From: Hyposmocoma kahamanoa
Lineage: Eukaryota > Arthropoda > Insecta > Lepidoptera > Cosmopterigidae
Direction: 5' to 3'
Assembly: GCF_003589595.1 (NCBI RefSeq)
Contig: NW_020654684.1
Coordinates: 3,999,268 to 4,063,267, forward strand
DNA length: 64,000 bases
The notes under the pieces are model-generated. The model was not told the DNA's origin. It made no database searches and saw only the letters and a program-made list of their open reading frames with translations. The position numbers and the translations under genes are program-made. Below, in pieces: positions 1-9,039 of the stretch (positions are counted from its first letter, which is position 1; each line of letters begins with the position of its first letter).

Positions 1-1143
1 GGAGTTAGCAATTTGAGTACGATCATATAAGCGTTTTTGTTTTTTAATTATATTATTGCAGTGATTTCTGTACCGTTTAAACGCAGTCTTCAAAATTTCA
101 TCATATGGGTTAAGTTTTAGATTGTATTGCATTTTATTTCTATTTCTAATACAGGCTAAAATTCCAGTAGTTATCCAAGGTTTAAGGCATCTTTTATTTT
201 TAGGAATATTTATTATTTTACAATTTTCCCCAAGAGCTAATTTCATCTTATAGATTAAAGTATCGATTACATAGTCAGGATCTTGACTATAAAGTAAATC
301 TGGAAGGTTTTTTGTAGCTAAACTAAGTACAGCCTCCTTATAGTCAATGATTGTTTTAGTTTTCTGAGCGATAAATTTAGGTTTTTGATTAGCCAACACT
401 AATAGTAGCATGTGATGGTCCGTTATAGTTGTATCGAAAACAGCTATATGAGCAGATATAGATTTATTAGTGAGTTTTAACAAAAAATGGTCAATACAGT
501 TATTCTTTCTGGTGGGAAAATGGTGCCCCGCGGCAAGGCCGTGCATAGCTAGCATATCAAGGTAATTCGTTTTATTATTTCTTTCGTATGTATTGTCAAG
601 TATTCTATGGGAGATATTTATGTTTATATCACCAGTAATAATAAGATCTTTATGTTTATTTAATGTGTTTATATGTGCACTTAATGAGGTAATGAAATCG
701 TCGGCATTGCGCATTGAGGGCGATCGATATACTCCCAAAATGATTGAGCCATGCAATTCAATTTGTAAACATGATGCGTGGACTAAAATTGGTTCTGTTA
801 CAAGAAATTTCACTGTATTACGAATATACGCCACAACACCATCATTTTGATTAAGGAGATTAGCTGTTAGACTAGATGAGTAGCCTTTAAGCAAGGGTAT
901 TGGTTTATCTTTATCCAACCTACATTCGGTAAGTATAATTATATCTGTATTGAAATTCAGTGTTGAGAGTGCAATTTGCAGGTCATCGAAATTACGATAG
1001 ATACTTCTTATATTCTGTGTAATCACCGTTAAGTCATTTCCTTTAATTTTTACATGTTTAGTTAAATCGTCTACATTACATTGAAAAGAATTTGCCATGG
1101 CAGAAGCATCCAATTCATTTTGATTTATTAATGTATTATCCAT
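1..1143 (-). CDS. jockey-like LINE ORF2, N-terminal endonuclease part (runs off left edge)
   Basis: Reading the minus strand from an ATG at 1143 gives 381 codons with no stop, reaching base 1, so the frame continues outside the window. An in-frame TAA lies just upstream of the ATG, supporting this start. Motifs of an apurinic-type endonuclease appear in order: TVITQNIRSI (about residue 38), ILTECRLD (about 75), GDININI (about 175), NCIDHFLLK (about 215) and TDHHMLLLVL (about 240). These match the EEP endonuclease that nicks target DNA in jockey/CR1-type non-LTR retrotransposons; the RT domain should follow to the left. The frame is undamaged, unlike most LINE copies here, suggesting a young insertion. 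The clade is a guess; endonuclease identity is firm. Confidence 0.85.
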   Translation of the reverse strand, partial: MDNTLINQNELDASAMANSFQCNVDDLTKHVKIKGNDLTVITQNIRSIYRNFDDLQIALSTLNFNTDIIILTECRLDKDKPIPLLKGYSSSLTANLLNQNDGVVAYIRNTVKFLVTEPILVHASCLQIELHGSIILGVYRSPSMRNADDFITSLSAHINTLNKHKDLIITGDININISHRILDNTYERNNKTNYLDMLAMHGLAAGHHFPTRKNNCIDHFLLKLTNKSISAHIAVFDTTITDHHMLLLVLANQKPKFIAQKTKTIIDYKEAVLSLATKNLPDLLYSQDPDYVIDTLIYKMKLALGENCKIINIPKNKRCLKPWITTGILACIRNRNKMQYNLKLNPYDEILKTAFKRYRNHCNNIIKKQKRLYDRTQIANS

Positions 1144-1456
1144 ACCAGAAAATATTATTTTTATGATTTACGTTTGAAGATGGGGTTATTTTAAGTATTT
1201 GTATAAACGGTGAGTAAGTCTTATTGAATATGTCGATGTGAAATTGTTTAAAAATAAGTGTAAGACATGTGTATGTGTGAATGTATGAGGTAGTTGGTCG
1301 ACAGTCGTATTCAGTGTAATGTGTAATGTGTGTGTAGTAATATTTATATAGGTGAAACACAAGGAAGTAAGTTGAAAGCAAAAATAAAAACAAAGACAAA
1401 AACAAAAACACTAGGACTCCAGGTACAATGCAAAATGGAAAATGATCTAGTCATAT
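1144..1456. other. probable 5' UTR of the left-edge LINE and junction
   Basis: AT-rich sequence between two head-to-head LINE segments, with an A-rich stretch near 1381-1412 and a TATA-like run near 1480-1505. No coding potential was recognised. It is probably the 5' untranslated leader of the minus-strand LINE plus the junction to the plus-strand RT segment. Confidence 0.4.
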
Positions 1457-2733
1457 TTGTATCAGGTGGTGAAAAGTATATATAGTATAAGTATATATAT
1501 AAGTAAATATAACCTCCTTAATGAAAATCAATGTGGCTTTCGCAAAAATCGGTCCACCACTATTGCTGTTTTTAAACATGTTCAGGAGATATATAATCAT
1601 ATCAGAAATACTAATTATGCCGTAGGACTGCTGCTCGACATGTCCAAAGCATATGATAATGTCCAGCATAGTATTTTGCTTGAAAAAATGCACGGTATGG
1701 GTATTCGTGGCAGAACTTACAAATGGTTGACATCTTACCTTACAAACAGACAACACAACATACAGACAACGTACAAATTGAACATTATGATGATATAACT
1801 GGGGAGATCCAAAGCGTTCAGTCTGATCCCCTTACTACAAACTGCTCCATACCACAAGGTAGCGTAACTGGATGTCTCTTGTTTCTTATGTATATAAATG
1901 AACTCCCGAAACTCTGTAAACCACTTTGCGTCCTATTCGCAGATGATGTGTCTACTATTTAAATGTCCTAAACAAGATGTCGCGTATACAAATAATGAAA
2001 TAATAAATACCTTCCGATCCGTTCAAAACTGGTTAACAGATCATAACCTCCAAATAAATAATAATAAAACAAAACTAATCCAATTCAGACCAGATACAAC
2101 CTTTAAATTTGAATACATTAACCAACGCTTTGAATATTAAAGAAGTTAAAGATTGTAGTATGTTGGGAATAACTATAGACACTAATTTAAATTGGACCAA
2201 ACATATTGCAAAAATAAAAACTCAACTATCGCAGTTCATTTACGCCTTAAGTTTACTGAAACAAAATACAGACATCGATTGTGCCTTGACTACATATTAT
2301 GCGTATGCGAACGCCTGTTCCGCTACGGAATTATCCTGTGGGGACACACTCATGAGGCGCAAAAGATATTCATATTACAGAAAAAGTGTCTTAGGATAAT
2401 CCTAAACCTACGCCATGGAGATAGCTGTAAATCTTTCTTCATAAAGTATCACATACTAACTCTTCCGTGTTTGTATATACTCGAAATAGCGACATTTGTT
2501 AGAAAGAATATAAACATCTTTGAACATGTCAGAAGTGAACGTAGACAGCATAAGCTAGTACCTCCATCGCCTACACTTGCAATTTTCAAAAATAGCCCTT
2601 ATTACAGAGCAATAGCAATATATAATATGGTACCTAGTAATATTACTTCAGAAAGACGAAAAGCTGTTTTACAACTAATTGAAAAACCTCCTCATACAAA
2701 AGTGTTATTATGCAATACAAGATTTTGTTGAAG
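1457..2733 (+). pseudogene. jockey-like LINE reverse transcriptase, frameshifted
   Basis: Four overlapping reading frames together cover the RT palm, thumb and C-terminal region of a LINE ORF2. Visible motifs are NENQCGFRKNRST (about 1525), LLLDMSKAYDNVQ with the first catalytic Asp (about 1630), IPQGSVTGCLLF (about 1850) and FADDV, the catalytic dyad (about 1935). Later come LQINNNKTKLIQF and LGITIDTNLNW. Frame changes near 1770, 1960, 2110 and 2290 make it inactive. The N-terminal fingers and the endonuclease are absent on this strand. The 5' half of a similar element lies inverted just to the left (1-1143), so the two may be one twin-primed insertion. Confidence 0.85.
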
Positions 2734-3030
2734 ACAAAGAACTCTAATCACTCCATTTTAAGCTCTACAATTATAATAATTAGTATATGGATTCATTATT
2801 TAATTGTTACTACATCACTTAATTAAGATATTTTATTATTTAAGAGAACTTAATACATACTTTTATTATTTAATTTATTTTTCAACTATTAATTATTTGT
2901 AAGTTTAATAATTTGCATGTCTAAGTATATTTTTAAGTCTTAGCTACGCCCTTACAGGGCACATGTAATGTAATTTTATTGCATGTTCGCTAATAAATAA
3001 ATACTGAATACTGACTACTGAACATTTGGG
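2734..3030 (+). repeat. 3' UTR and tail of the adjacent LINE
   Basis: AT-rich stretch after the RT stop codon, ending in AATAAATAAATACTGAATACTGA, a short simple-repeat tail typical of lepidopteran non-LTR elements. A TACGCCCTTACAGGGCA segment near 2945-2962 can fold into a short hairpin. No coding potential. Confidence 0.6.
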
Positions 3031-3718
3031 TGTGAAAAAGCTGTGCTCTCGGTGGATCCCACATATTTCATTGAGGCTCAAAAAACGGATCGCATCACTT
3101 GGTGCAATGCCATGCTTACCAGATTCAACGAAGGGGCGTCAAATTTGGTGTGGGACATAGTAACAGGTGACGAAACATGGATTTATAGTTACGATCCCAA
3201 AACAAAGCAGCAATCGCGCGTATGGGTCTTTCGAGATGAGCCGAAACCAACCAAAGTGGCGCCCGTACAAAGTGCCTCTAAGCGGATGATTGCTTCTTTT
3301 TTTAAATAAAACTGGGCACGTTGCTTTGGAGAATCGATGTACCGTGTATAGTGATTGGTACATGACCATTTGTTTGCCGGAAGTTATTGACAAACTCCGT
3401 CAAAATAACCGTAAACGGCATATCATCTTGCACCACGATAAAGCCGGTTCTCACACGGCCAGACAGATAAATTATTTATTGAAAGTGAACAACGTTGACC
3501 TTATGAGCCATCCCGCGTACAGTCCCGACTTTTATTCATTTCCAAAAATTAAGAACCAGTTACGCGGTCTACGATTTTCATCACCTGAAAAGTCTGTCGA
3601 AGAGTATGAAAATTTTGTCGAGATTGTACAGGAGGAGTGGCATAAATGTTTTCAAAATTGGTTCATTCATATGAAAAAGTGCATTAACGCTAATGGAGAA
3701 TATTTTGAGAAACAATAA
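3031..3718 (+). pseudogene. mariner transposase remnant (5'-truncated, frameshifted)
   Basis: Two frames encode the C-terminal two thirds of a mariner (DD34D) transposase. The first catalytic Asp sits in TGDETWIYSYDP (about 3160-3195) and the second in LHHDKAGSHTA (about 3430-3460). The third motif, normally YSPDL..(N/C)DFFLFP, reads YSPDFYSFPKIK, so an internal deletion has removed the third catalytic Asp. The frame shifts near 3300 in a run of T. The protein ends in NGEYFEKQ, the usual mariner C-terminus, with TAA at 3716. The N-terminal DNA-binding half is missing, so the copy cannot encode an active enzyme. Confidence 0.9.
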
Positions 3719-3954
3719 AGTCATTTCTGACCATTTATAGTATATTTTTCTTATTCATTCCGGAAACCAAATATGCGCTCCACTTACATATAACTCCTAG
3801 GCATATGGGAGTGATTATATGCTTTGAAATCATATAAAATATCAAGATCATTATATATAAGATCATTTCACACTCGTAATTTATGGCCTTGGCTTTTGTG
3901 AACTCCAAGAGTATTTTTCTCTTATCTTCGTGTAGAGGTCGCGGCGGTACTTAC
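3719..3954. other. rk intron sequence
   Basis: AT-rich sequence with no recognisable gene. It lies downstream of the last rk exon visible in the window. It may contain the 3' end of the mariner remnant. Confidence 0.4.
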
Positions 3955-4026
3955 AAGTCCTGCAGCTTGAAGATGGGCACGAAAGCTTCCATATCGATGT
4001 GCTCGATCTCGTTGCCTTCAACGTTT
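3955..4026 (-). CDS. rk: rk exon, LRR 16
   Basis: 72-bp exon encoding NVEGNEIEHIDMEAFVPIF plus KLQD, one complete 24-residue LRR of the LxxLxLxxNxI type. Acceptor TTTGCAG and donor GTAAGTACC are both strong. The first base completes a Leu codon begun by the CT at the end of the previous exon, and the exon ends in TT, again leaving a split Leu codon. In type-B LGRs this position corresponds to the penultimate LRR before the hinge. The next exon (final LRR, hinge, 7TM) should lie left of position 1, since 1-3954 holds only transposon remnants and intron. Confidence 0.85.
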
Positions 4027-4785
4027 CTGCAAATGAAATTTTCGTTATAGACAGTTGAACGGTCATTACGGCCCAATAGCGCGAGCAGGACTTAAAAGAG
4101 TCGTCGCCACGCAAAACCAGAGGAGTTTTATGTAGCGCCTCGCGCTAAGTAATTCGATTCGAGGAAGCCAGTCGACAGGTCGCCTTTGACGCCGCACAGT
4201 TAGTTAATCGTAGATGTTTGAACATTCCGTAAACTTGAAACGGCACGGGGCGCCGGGAAGGCGCGCGGCGCGGGCAGGGGCTCGCAATGGCGGTGCGGGG
4301 AGGCGGGGCGCGGGGCGCGGGGCGCGGGGCGGGGACCGGCGACAGATTGCCTCTTGATGTCTGGCGAGAAGTGGCGAGTACTTCCGGTGGCGGCGGCGGC
4401 GCTCCAGTTGGCGTAAGAGGTACATGGGGCGTCGCAGTCGACGGAGCCGTCCGGACATTCGCTCCAGGAGGACGGCGCGGCCCAATTCTCTGGCAGCTAT
4501 TTCAAGATTGTTCGCAGCTGCTCACGCTCTTGGCTGATGAATTATTTCGTTGCCGACTACATTACCGGTTATAATAAGAACTAATTGCTTATTTGAGTCA
4601 CATGAAGTCCCGAAGTATACGTAATTTGAGTATGAAAAGTTTGAACACGATATGATGATCCACGTACTAATAATACAAGGGAATACATATTTTGGTGTTG
4701 ATGTTTATTTACATCACACATGGTAAAGATGCGACGCGTCCAATTAATAAATTGGAGCAAAGGCGAAGTGATAGTAATGTCTCAC
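4027..4785 (-). other. rk intron with GC-rich island
   Basis: 759-bp intron between two LRR exons. Its centre (about 4230-4500) is strongly GC-rich, with repeated GGGGCGCGGGGC-like units near 4306-4335. One minus frame stays open through the island and contains several Cys and Trp residues, but the flanking LRR exons already join in frame without it, so I do not call it an exon. Confidence 0.5.
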
Positions 4786-4962
4786 AGAATTTGCAAGTCT
4801 GGGTTGTGCCGGAAGGCGTGTCGGGGCAGGCGACGCAGGCGGTTGTGCGCTAGCAGCAGATCTTGCAAGTGGCCCAACCCCAGCAGCGCCGATTCCTCCT
4901 CCGCTCCATCGTCGCCCTCCTCTTCCGCCGACAGAGTCGCGATCTCATTCGACGACAGATCC
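4786..4962 (-). CDS. rk: rk exon, LRRs 14-15 with acidic insert
   Basis: 177-bp exon encoding two LRRs: DLSSNEIATLS, an acidic stretch EEEGDDGAEEES, then LGLGHLQDLLLAHNRLRRLP and RHAFRHNPDLQI. Acceptor TCCGCAG, donor GTGAGACA. Phase 2 at both ends, with CT left at the 3' end for a Leu codon. The acidic run makes the first repeat about 12 residues longer than a standard LRR; it probably loops out of the solenoid. The position matches LGR repeats 14-15, after the short Cys-containing repeat. Confidence 0.88.
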
Positions 4963-5026
4963 CTGCGGAGACAAGACAATCACTTACACGCGCGGGGTGT
5001 GCGGTGCGGGGGGGTCGAGTACTTAC

Positions 5027-5092
5027 AGCACCCGTAACTCGGCGCAGGCGCGCAGGTCGGGCACGCGTCGCAGCCGGTTCAGCTTCAGGTCC
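5027..5092 (-). CDS. rk: rk exon, LRR 13 (short PDLRAC repeat)
   Basis: 66-bp exon encoding DLKLNRLRRVPDLRACAELRV. It is a 22-residue LRR with a Cys where vertebrate LGR4/5/6 have PSFSVC at the same place, one of the features that identify a type-B LGR. Acceptor GTTGCAG, donor GTAAGTACTC. The intron to the next exon is only 64 bp (4963-5026). Phase 2 at both ends. Confidence 0.88.
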
Positions 5093-5180
5093 CTGCAACA
5101 CAGCGCGGGTCAGCACGGGTTAGCACGGGTCGGCACGGGCCACGGCGGGCGGGCGACAGGCTCGCGGCCAGCGTACGTAC

Positions 5181-5321
5181 AGCGTGCGCAGCTGCGGCGC
5201 GTGCGCGCACAGCGAAGCGGGCAGGTGCGTGAGGCGCGCGCGGTCGGCGCGCAGCGTGCGCAGGCGCAGCGAGCCGTTGAGTACTGGTATCGCTGTCAGG
5301 CCCCGCGCCTCAGACATCAAT
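5181..5321 (-). CDS. rk: rk exon, LRRs 11-12 (degenerate pair)
   Basis: 141-bp exon encoding LMSEARGLTAIPVLNGSLRL, then RTLRADRARLTHLPASLCAH and APQLRT. The first repeat lacks the Asn of the LRR consensus and reads GLTAIPVLNGS, as in vertebrate LGR5 (QITEFPDLTGT); the second carries a Cys before the closing helix (SLCAHAPQL), like QTVCNQLPNL in LGR5. This pair is my strongest evidence for a type-B LGR. Acceptor TTGCGCAG, with a branch-point-like TTATTAAC about 25 bp upstream; donor GTACGTACGC. Phase 2 at both ends. Confidence 0.88.
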
Positions 5322-6960
5322 CTGCGCAAGCGACTCCTTCGGTTAATAAGTATTGAGTATTGTGCTAAGGTGTGTTCCAGCAAAGTACTATTAGTTATGT
5401 GTTCGCGCCAACGCTGCGTCGAAAATAACGCGTCATCGGGCTTATATAAGCGGTACCCACTAGGGCTGCTCTTTCTCAACTCTCACCTTCGCCAATAAAC
5501 AGCACCGTTCGTAACATAAAATATGCTAATTGAAACATTTTTGAAGTTTCAATAAAAGTTCCGGTACATTATTGTTGCGACTTTCTTATCCATTCTGTCC
5601 AGTTTCTGAAAATCTTACCATGTTCGCCATATTATGCTCCATCACTTCGAGAAAGGTTGAAATGCAGCGCAATCATTTCACGAACATTATAGCCAAGGAA
5701 CAATCAGCAAAGTCGAGTTGAAAGATGGTTCAAGAAGTTCAAGCAAGAGACGAAGAGCGTCCTCCTCGTCCCCATCAAATTTTCACGCCCAGATAATCGT
5801 TCGGAAAAGTATGGAAATTGGCTGGAGAGGTTCACCACAAACTCCGACAGCCAATAAGCCGGTTTGCTACAACGACACTAGGAAACTGGCAAAAAACCCA
5901 ACCAAACGTAAACGTAAAATTACTGCCTATATAAATGCCAAACATTAAAAACCTGACATTTAAAAAATTGACAATTGAATTGTATAAATATTTAATTATT
6001 AGGAAATATTATAGTGCAAATGAATACTTAGAACAATAGATTTTGCATGCTTTATATGTTGGCAATAGATGAACCTTAATTTAATAAGTGCCATCTTGTA
6101 AACCTATTCAACGCAAATGAACATTTCATTTCATTTCATAATTATCGCAAGTGATTGCATTAATGAATAATTTAATTAAATTTCTCTAATTGAGTCACTT
6201 CGATACGATGAATTGTCTCCAGTGAAAAGATAAAATTCGAACAAAACAAGATTTATTAGCTACTCCATCATGTCTCAAATAAGTGCGAGGACGTTTTCTA
6301 AGAATAGTATTACAGAAATTTGTTATACTGGGTAAAAATATTAATACATTTTGTAGGCTTGTTAGGCCGCTATCAAAAGCACTTTTTATTACTTGAATGT
6401 TGCTATTGAAGCGGTTAACTCACGGGCGAGCTCGTGCTGCGCCGCTTCGACCTATTTCGTTCCAAATATTAATATACGGTTATGAAAGATTTAACCTATT
6501 TAAGCGCAAAGTCTTCTGTCGTGCTCGCAAATGCATCGTCGATCATGGGTGATAAAATGTTGTCTCCGATGCCTGTAACGGAGCTGGCTTTGCTTCAAGC
6601 CAGAACACTGGGCAGTGCTGCTGTGCAAATAAGTAGGGTCACTTGCACACATTTCATTGAATGTGCCTGAATCTACGTGGGTTCGTGCAGTGTAGTCTAG
6701 CTAAGCACTTAAATTTATTGACTTGAAGGATATTTTGTTAGTCCAGAAACAGTCAAATGTTAATCGGTTCTCCCCAGTGTAAAATTGTTTAATGAATTAT
6801 GCTTCTCTAAGTACTAGTTCAGCGAGGCAGCAGCCCAAATGGCCTCCTTAGTGCCCTTGCATGCAGCGTTCATCTCGCAGTGAATTTTCTTACTTACCGA
6901 AAGTAAATCTTATGATTATCATCGTATTATGACTAACGATAAATTTAGTTACAATGCTAT
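5322..6960. other. rk intron, mostly unassigned
   Basis: First part of the 8.4-kb intron between the exons at 5181 and 13688. AT-rich sequence with a short TTTCA run near 6125-6140. No recognisable gene or mobile element was seen. Confidence 0.4.
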
Positions 6961-7228
6961 TTTTTTATAATATCAAGTGACGGGACGTACAAGTCGCGCG
7001 CCTGAAGGTAAGCGACACGCCTGTCCATAACAGTTGCAGTGCCGCTCAGAGCTTTCAATCGCAAAGTTTTGAGGGGCATTGCCACTGATGCGTCCGACAC
7101 GCTGAGACATAAGTTGACAAGTCCCATGTGCCTGTAATTTTACCAGCACCCTTACCCTTCAAAACTGGAACATATAAATGGTAATATTACTTGGCGGCTA
7201 GTAGGTAGGTACCTCCCTAGACGAATTC
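6961..7228 (-). repeat. lepidopteran interspersed repeat (SINE-like or Helitron-derived)
   Basis: On the minus strand this reads GTTCCAGTTTTGAAGGGT, then ATTACAGGCACATGGGACTT and AACTTATGTCTCAGCGTG, with CTTACCTTCAGG near its 3' end. I recognise this order as a repeat abundant in lepidopteran genomes (family from memory, name uncertain). It has no coding capacity. The right end carries a GTAGGTAGGTACCT motif. Divergence from the remembered consensus suggests an old copy. Confidence 0.6.
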
Positions 7229-8199
7229 TTTCACAAGAAGCTCTAGTGCTACTAACATTATAGACACAAACGTCGAAATAAATGATTATTATATGTATAA
7301 TATGGGATTCCTTCTTTCTTATTAGTCGATAATTATTTGTCGTAATTTGTGTCGCGGAAGTATTTTCCTTAGAATCTGGACTTCGTTAATCTGAACGGAG
7401 GCAAATTAGAATTTACTATTTTCTACGGACAGTAGGTGAAGGTCAGCGGTCGCGAGAGTAGCTCAGGACTTGATTTTGTGCGCTCGTCCGCGATTCGCCG
7501 TTTAGATATTAGTCACCCGCAGATACACGCTTCGTTTTCGTTTACATATTCAGGTGCATACATTTGGCACTTGGTAGGGTAACTTTAGAAAAGTTACAAA
7601 TAACGTAACTAGCGAAGTATTCGGATGTTGCTCTATTAAAGCATTGGCAGCGGCGGTAAAAGTCAAGACGCAATAAAAAGTCGGTAACATGTAATGCCCG
7701 TTTTAGTCAATCGAGCGCCGAGGGGCGCGAGGAAGACGGTCAGTTGGAAATTACGTTGCGGGAAAAATTGAGCCGCGGTCGTTTCAGTTTATGAGATTGC
7801 GTCGCGACGGGCGGCGAGGGTCGAATCGAAGCCGCAGGGCCGGGCCGGGCCGGTCCGCGCCGCCGCCGCCGGGCCCGGTGCCGGCAATCACGGCGCGGCG
7901 ACGGCGGCGGCGGCGCGCTCCGGCCACAACCTCCCACGCGCTCAATCGCAACACGAACGCCTTTGCGTTTCACATTCGTAAGTACATCGTGTATTGTGTA
8001 CATAGACAATACTTGGGGTGTTCCATAAATCCTTCTCGAATCCTATAAAATAATTAAGTGACGCGAAGTGGCGTGAAGCGAAGTGAGAGAAAAAAATGTA
8101 CAAGCGGGAATTTTGTTTAGAATGCGGCGGCGATTCATAAAAAAATATGTAAAAAACACACGCTTGGCCATAATCTCATTTAATGCCAAGAGACGACGT
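7229..8199. other. rk intron with GC-rich island
   Basis: Contains a GC-rich block (about 7690-7945) with CCGCCGCCG runs and many CpGs in otherwise AT-rich intron. No exon with LRR coding or convincing splice sites was found in it. Candidate regulatory DNA, but no direct evidence. Confidence 0.35.
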
Positions 8200-8234
8200 G
8201 ATCGACGATTGTACAACACGTACAATCGTCGATC
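8200..8234. repeat. perfect 15-bp inverted repeat, 5-nt loop
   Basis: GATCGACGATTGTAC (8200-8214) and its exact complement GTACAATCGTCGATC (8220-8234) are separated by AACAC. The function is unknown; the stem is too short for a typical pre-miRNA. Confidence 0.8.
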
Positions 8235-8686
8235 TAAGAAATGCCTATCATTCAGCTTGCCTCGAGTCAGTATAATCTAATATTATACTTGTCAGGAAAC
8301 TATTCCTGTATGTATTCCATTCCTTTGCCGGGTAAATTTCACTTTCAGAATTAAAATGGCACTTTTTGAGTGGTTTTTGTAAAAACCTTTTTTGGTTTCT
8401 TTCGGCCTTAAACCTACAAATAAGTAGAAATAAAGTTATTGATTATAACATCACTCCAATATTTACGTGAAATAAACAAAAAACGGTATTTTACGTCCCA
8501 CGTATCAGATTGCGGTAACACGAACAATTCATATTTGCACATGTTTTTGCAAGAAAGGGGATGAATCCGGTGTCGGGCACTTTCCGTTAACCGACGTCTA
8601 TAAAACTTGGCAAACAGATGTAATTCCGTTAAAAAGCCCATAAGCAAACTTTGCAGGTAGGTTTTGTTTAAATAAAAAAATTAGTT

Positions 8687-8718
8687 AATGGTCTGTAGCA
8701 TAAATGCTACAGACCATT
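8687..8718. repeat. perfect 15-bp palindrome, 2-nt spacer
   Basis: AATGGTCTGTAGCAT (8687-8701), AA, then ATGCTACAGACCATT (8704-8718). Perfect arms in a non-coding intron; could be a remnant of a folded repeat or a dimeric protein-binding site. Confidence 0.8.
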
Positions 8719-8939
8719 GCGACAAGTGCTCCCCTAGTCTAATCTAATTTATGCACAACAAACTGTATAAGACTGTAACATAACACTTATTTAGATAGAT
8801 CGCCTTACACTAATGAGAAAGATTTTGTTACAAACACTAAAACTGGTACCTATTTAACTTGTACCAGTGCTCCAGTTGTACCTTTTATTTACTGTTCATT
8901 TACTTCCAATATTTGTATATGTTCCTGTGCTCATCAAAA

Positions 8940-9039
8940 GAATAAATTAATTTTATATATAAAGTTGATCCTTCCGGGAATCGAACCCGGGACCTCCTCG
9001 TCTCATACCCACAGTACAAACCGTTGTGCTACCAAAATC
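8940..9039 (-). repeat. tRNA-derived SINE, left part (split by RTE LINE)
   Basis: On the minus strand the sequence reads GGTAGCACAACGG, then GGGTTCGATTCCCGG, which looks like a tRNA D-arm and a B-box T-arm. An AT-rich tail runs to about 8940. The SINE is interrupted at 9039/9040 by the RTE LINE and resumes at 12257; the bases 9021-9039 are repeated at 12238-12256. Confidence 0.65.
9021..9039. other. 19-bp target-site duplication, left copy
   Basis: CCGTTGTGCTACCAAAATC, identical to 12238-12256. The bases just outside both ends differ, so the duplication is exactly 19 bp. Confidence 0.9.

Noticed and set aside
593..850. Plus-strand ORF of 85 codons
   Set aside because: Shadow of the LINE endonuclease frame on the minus strand.
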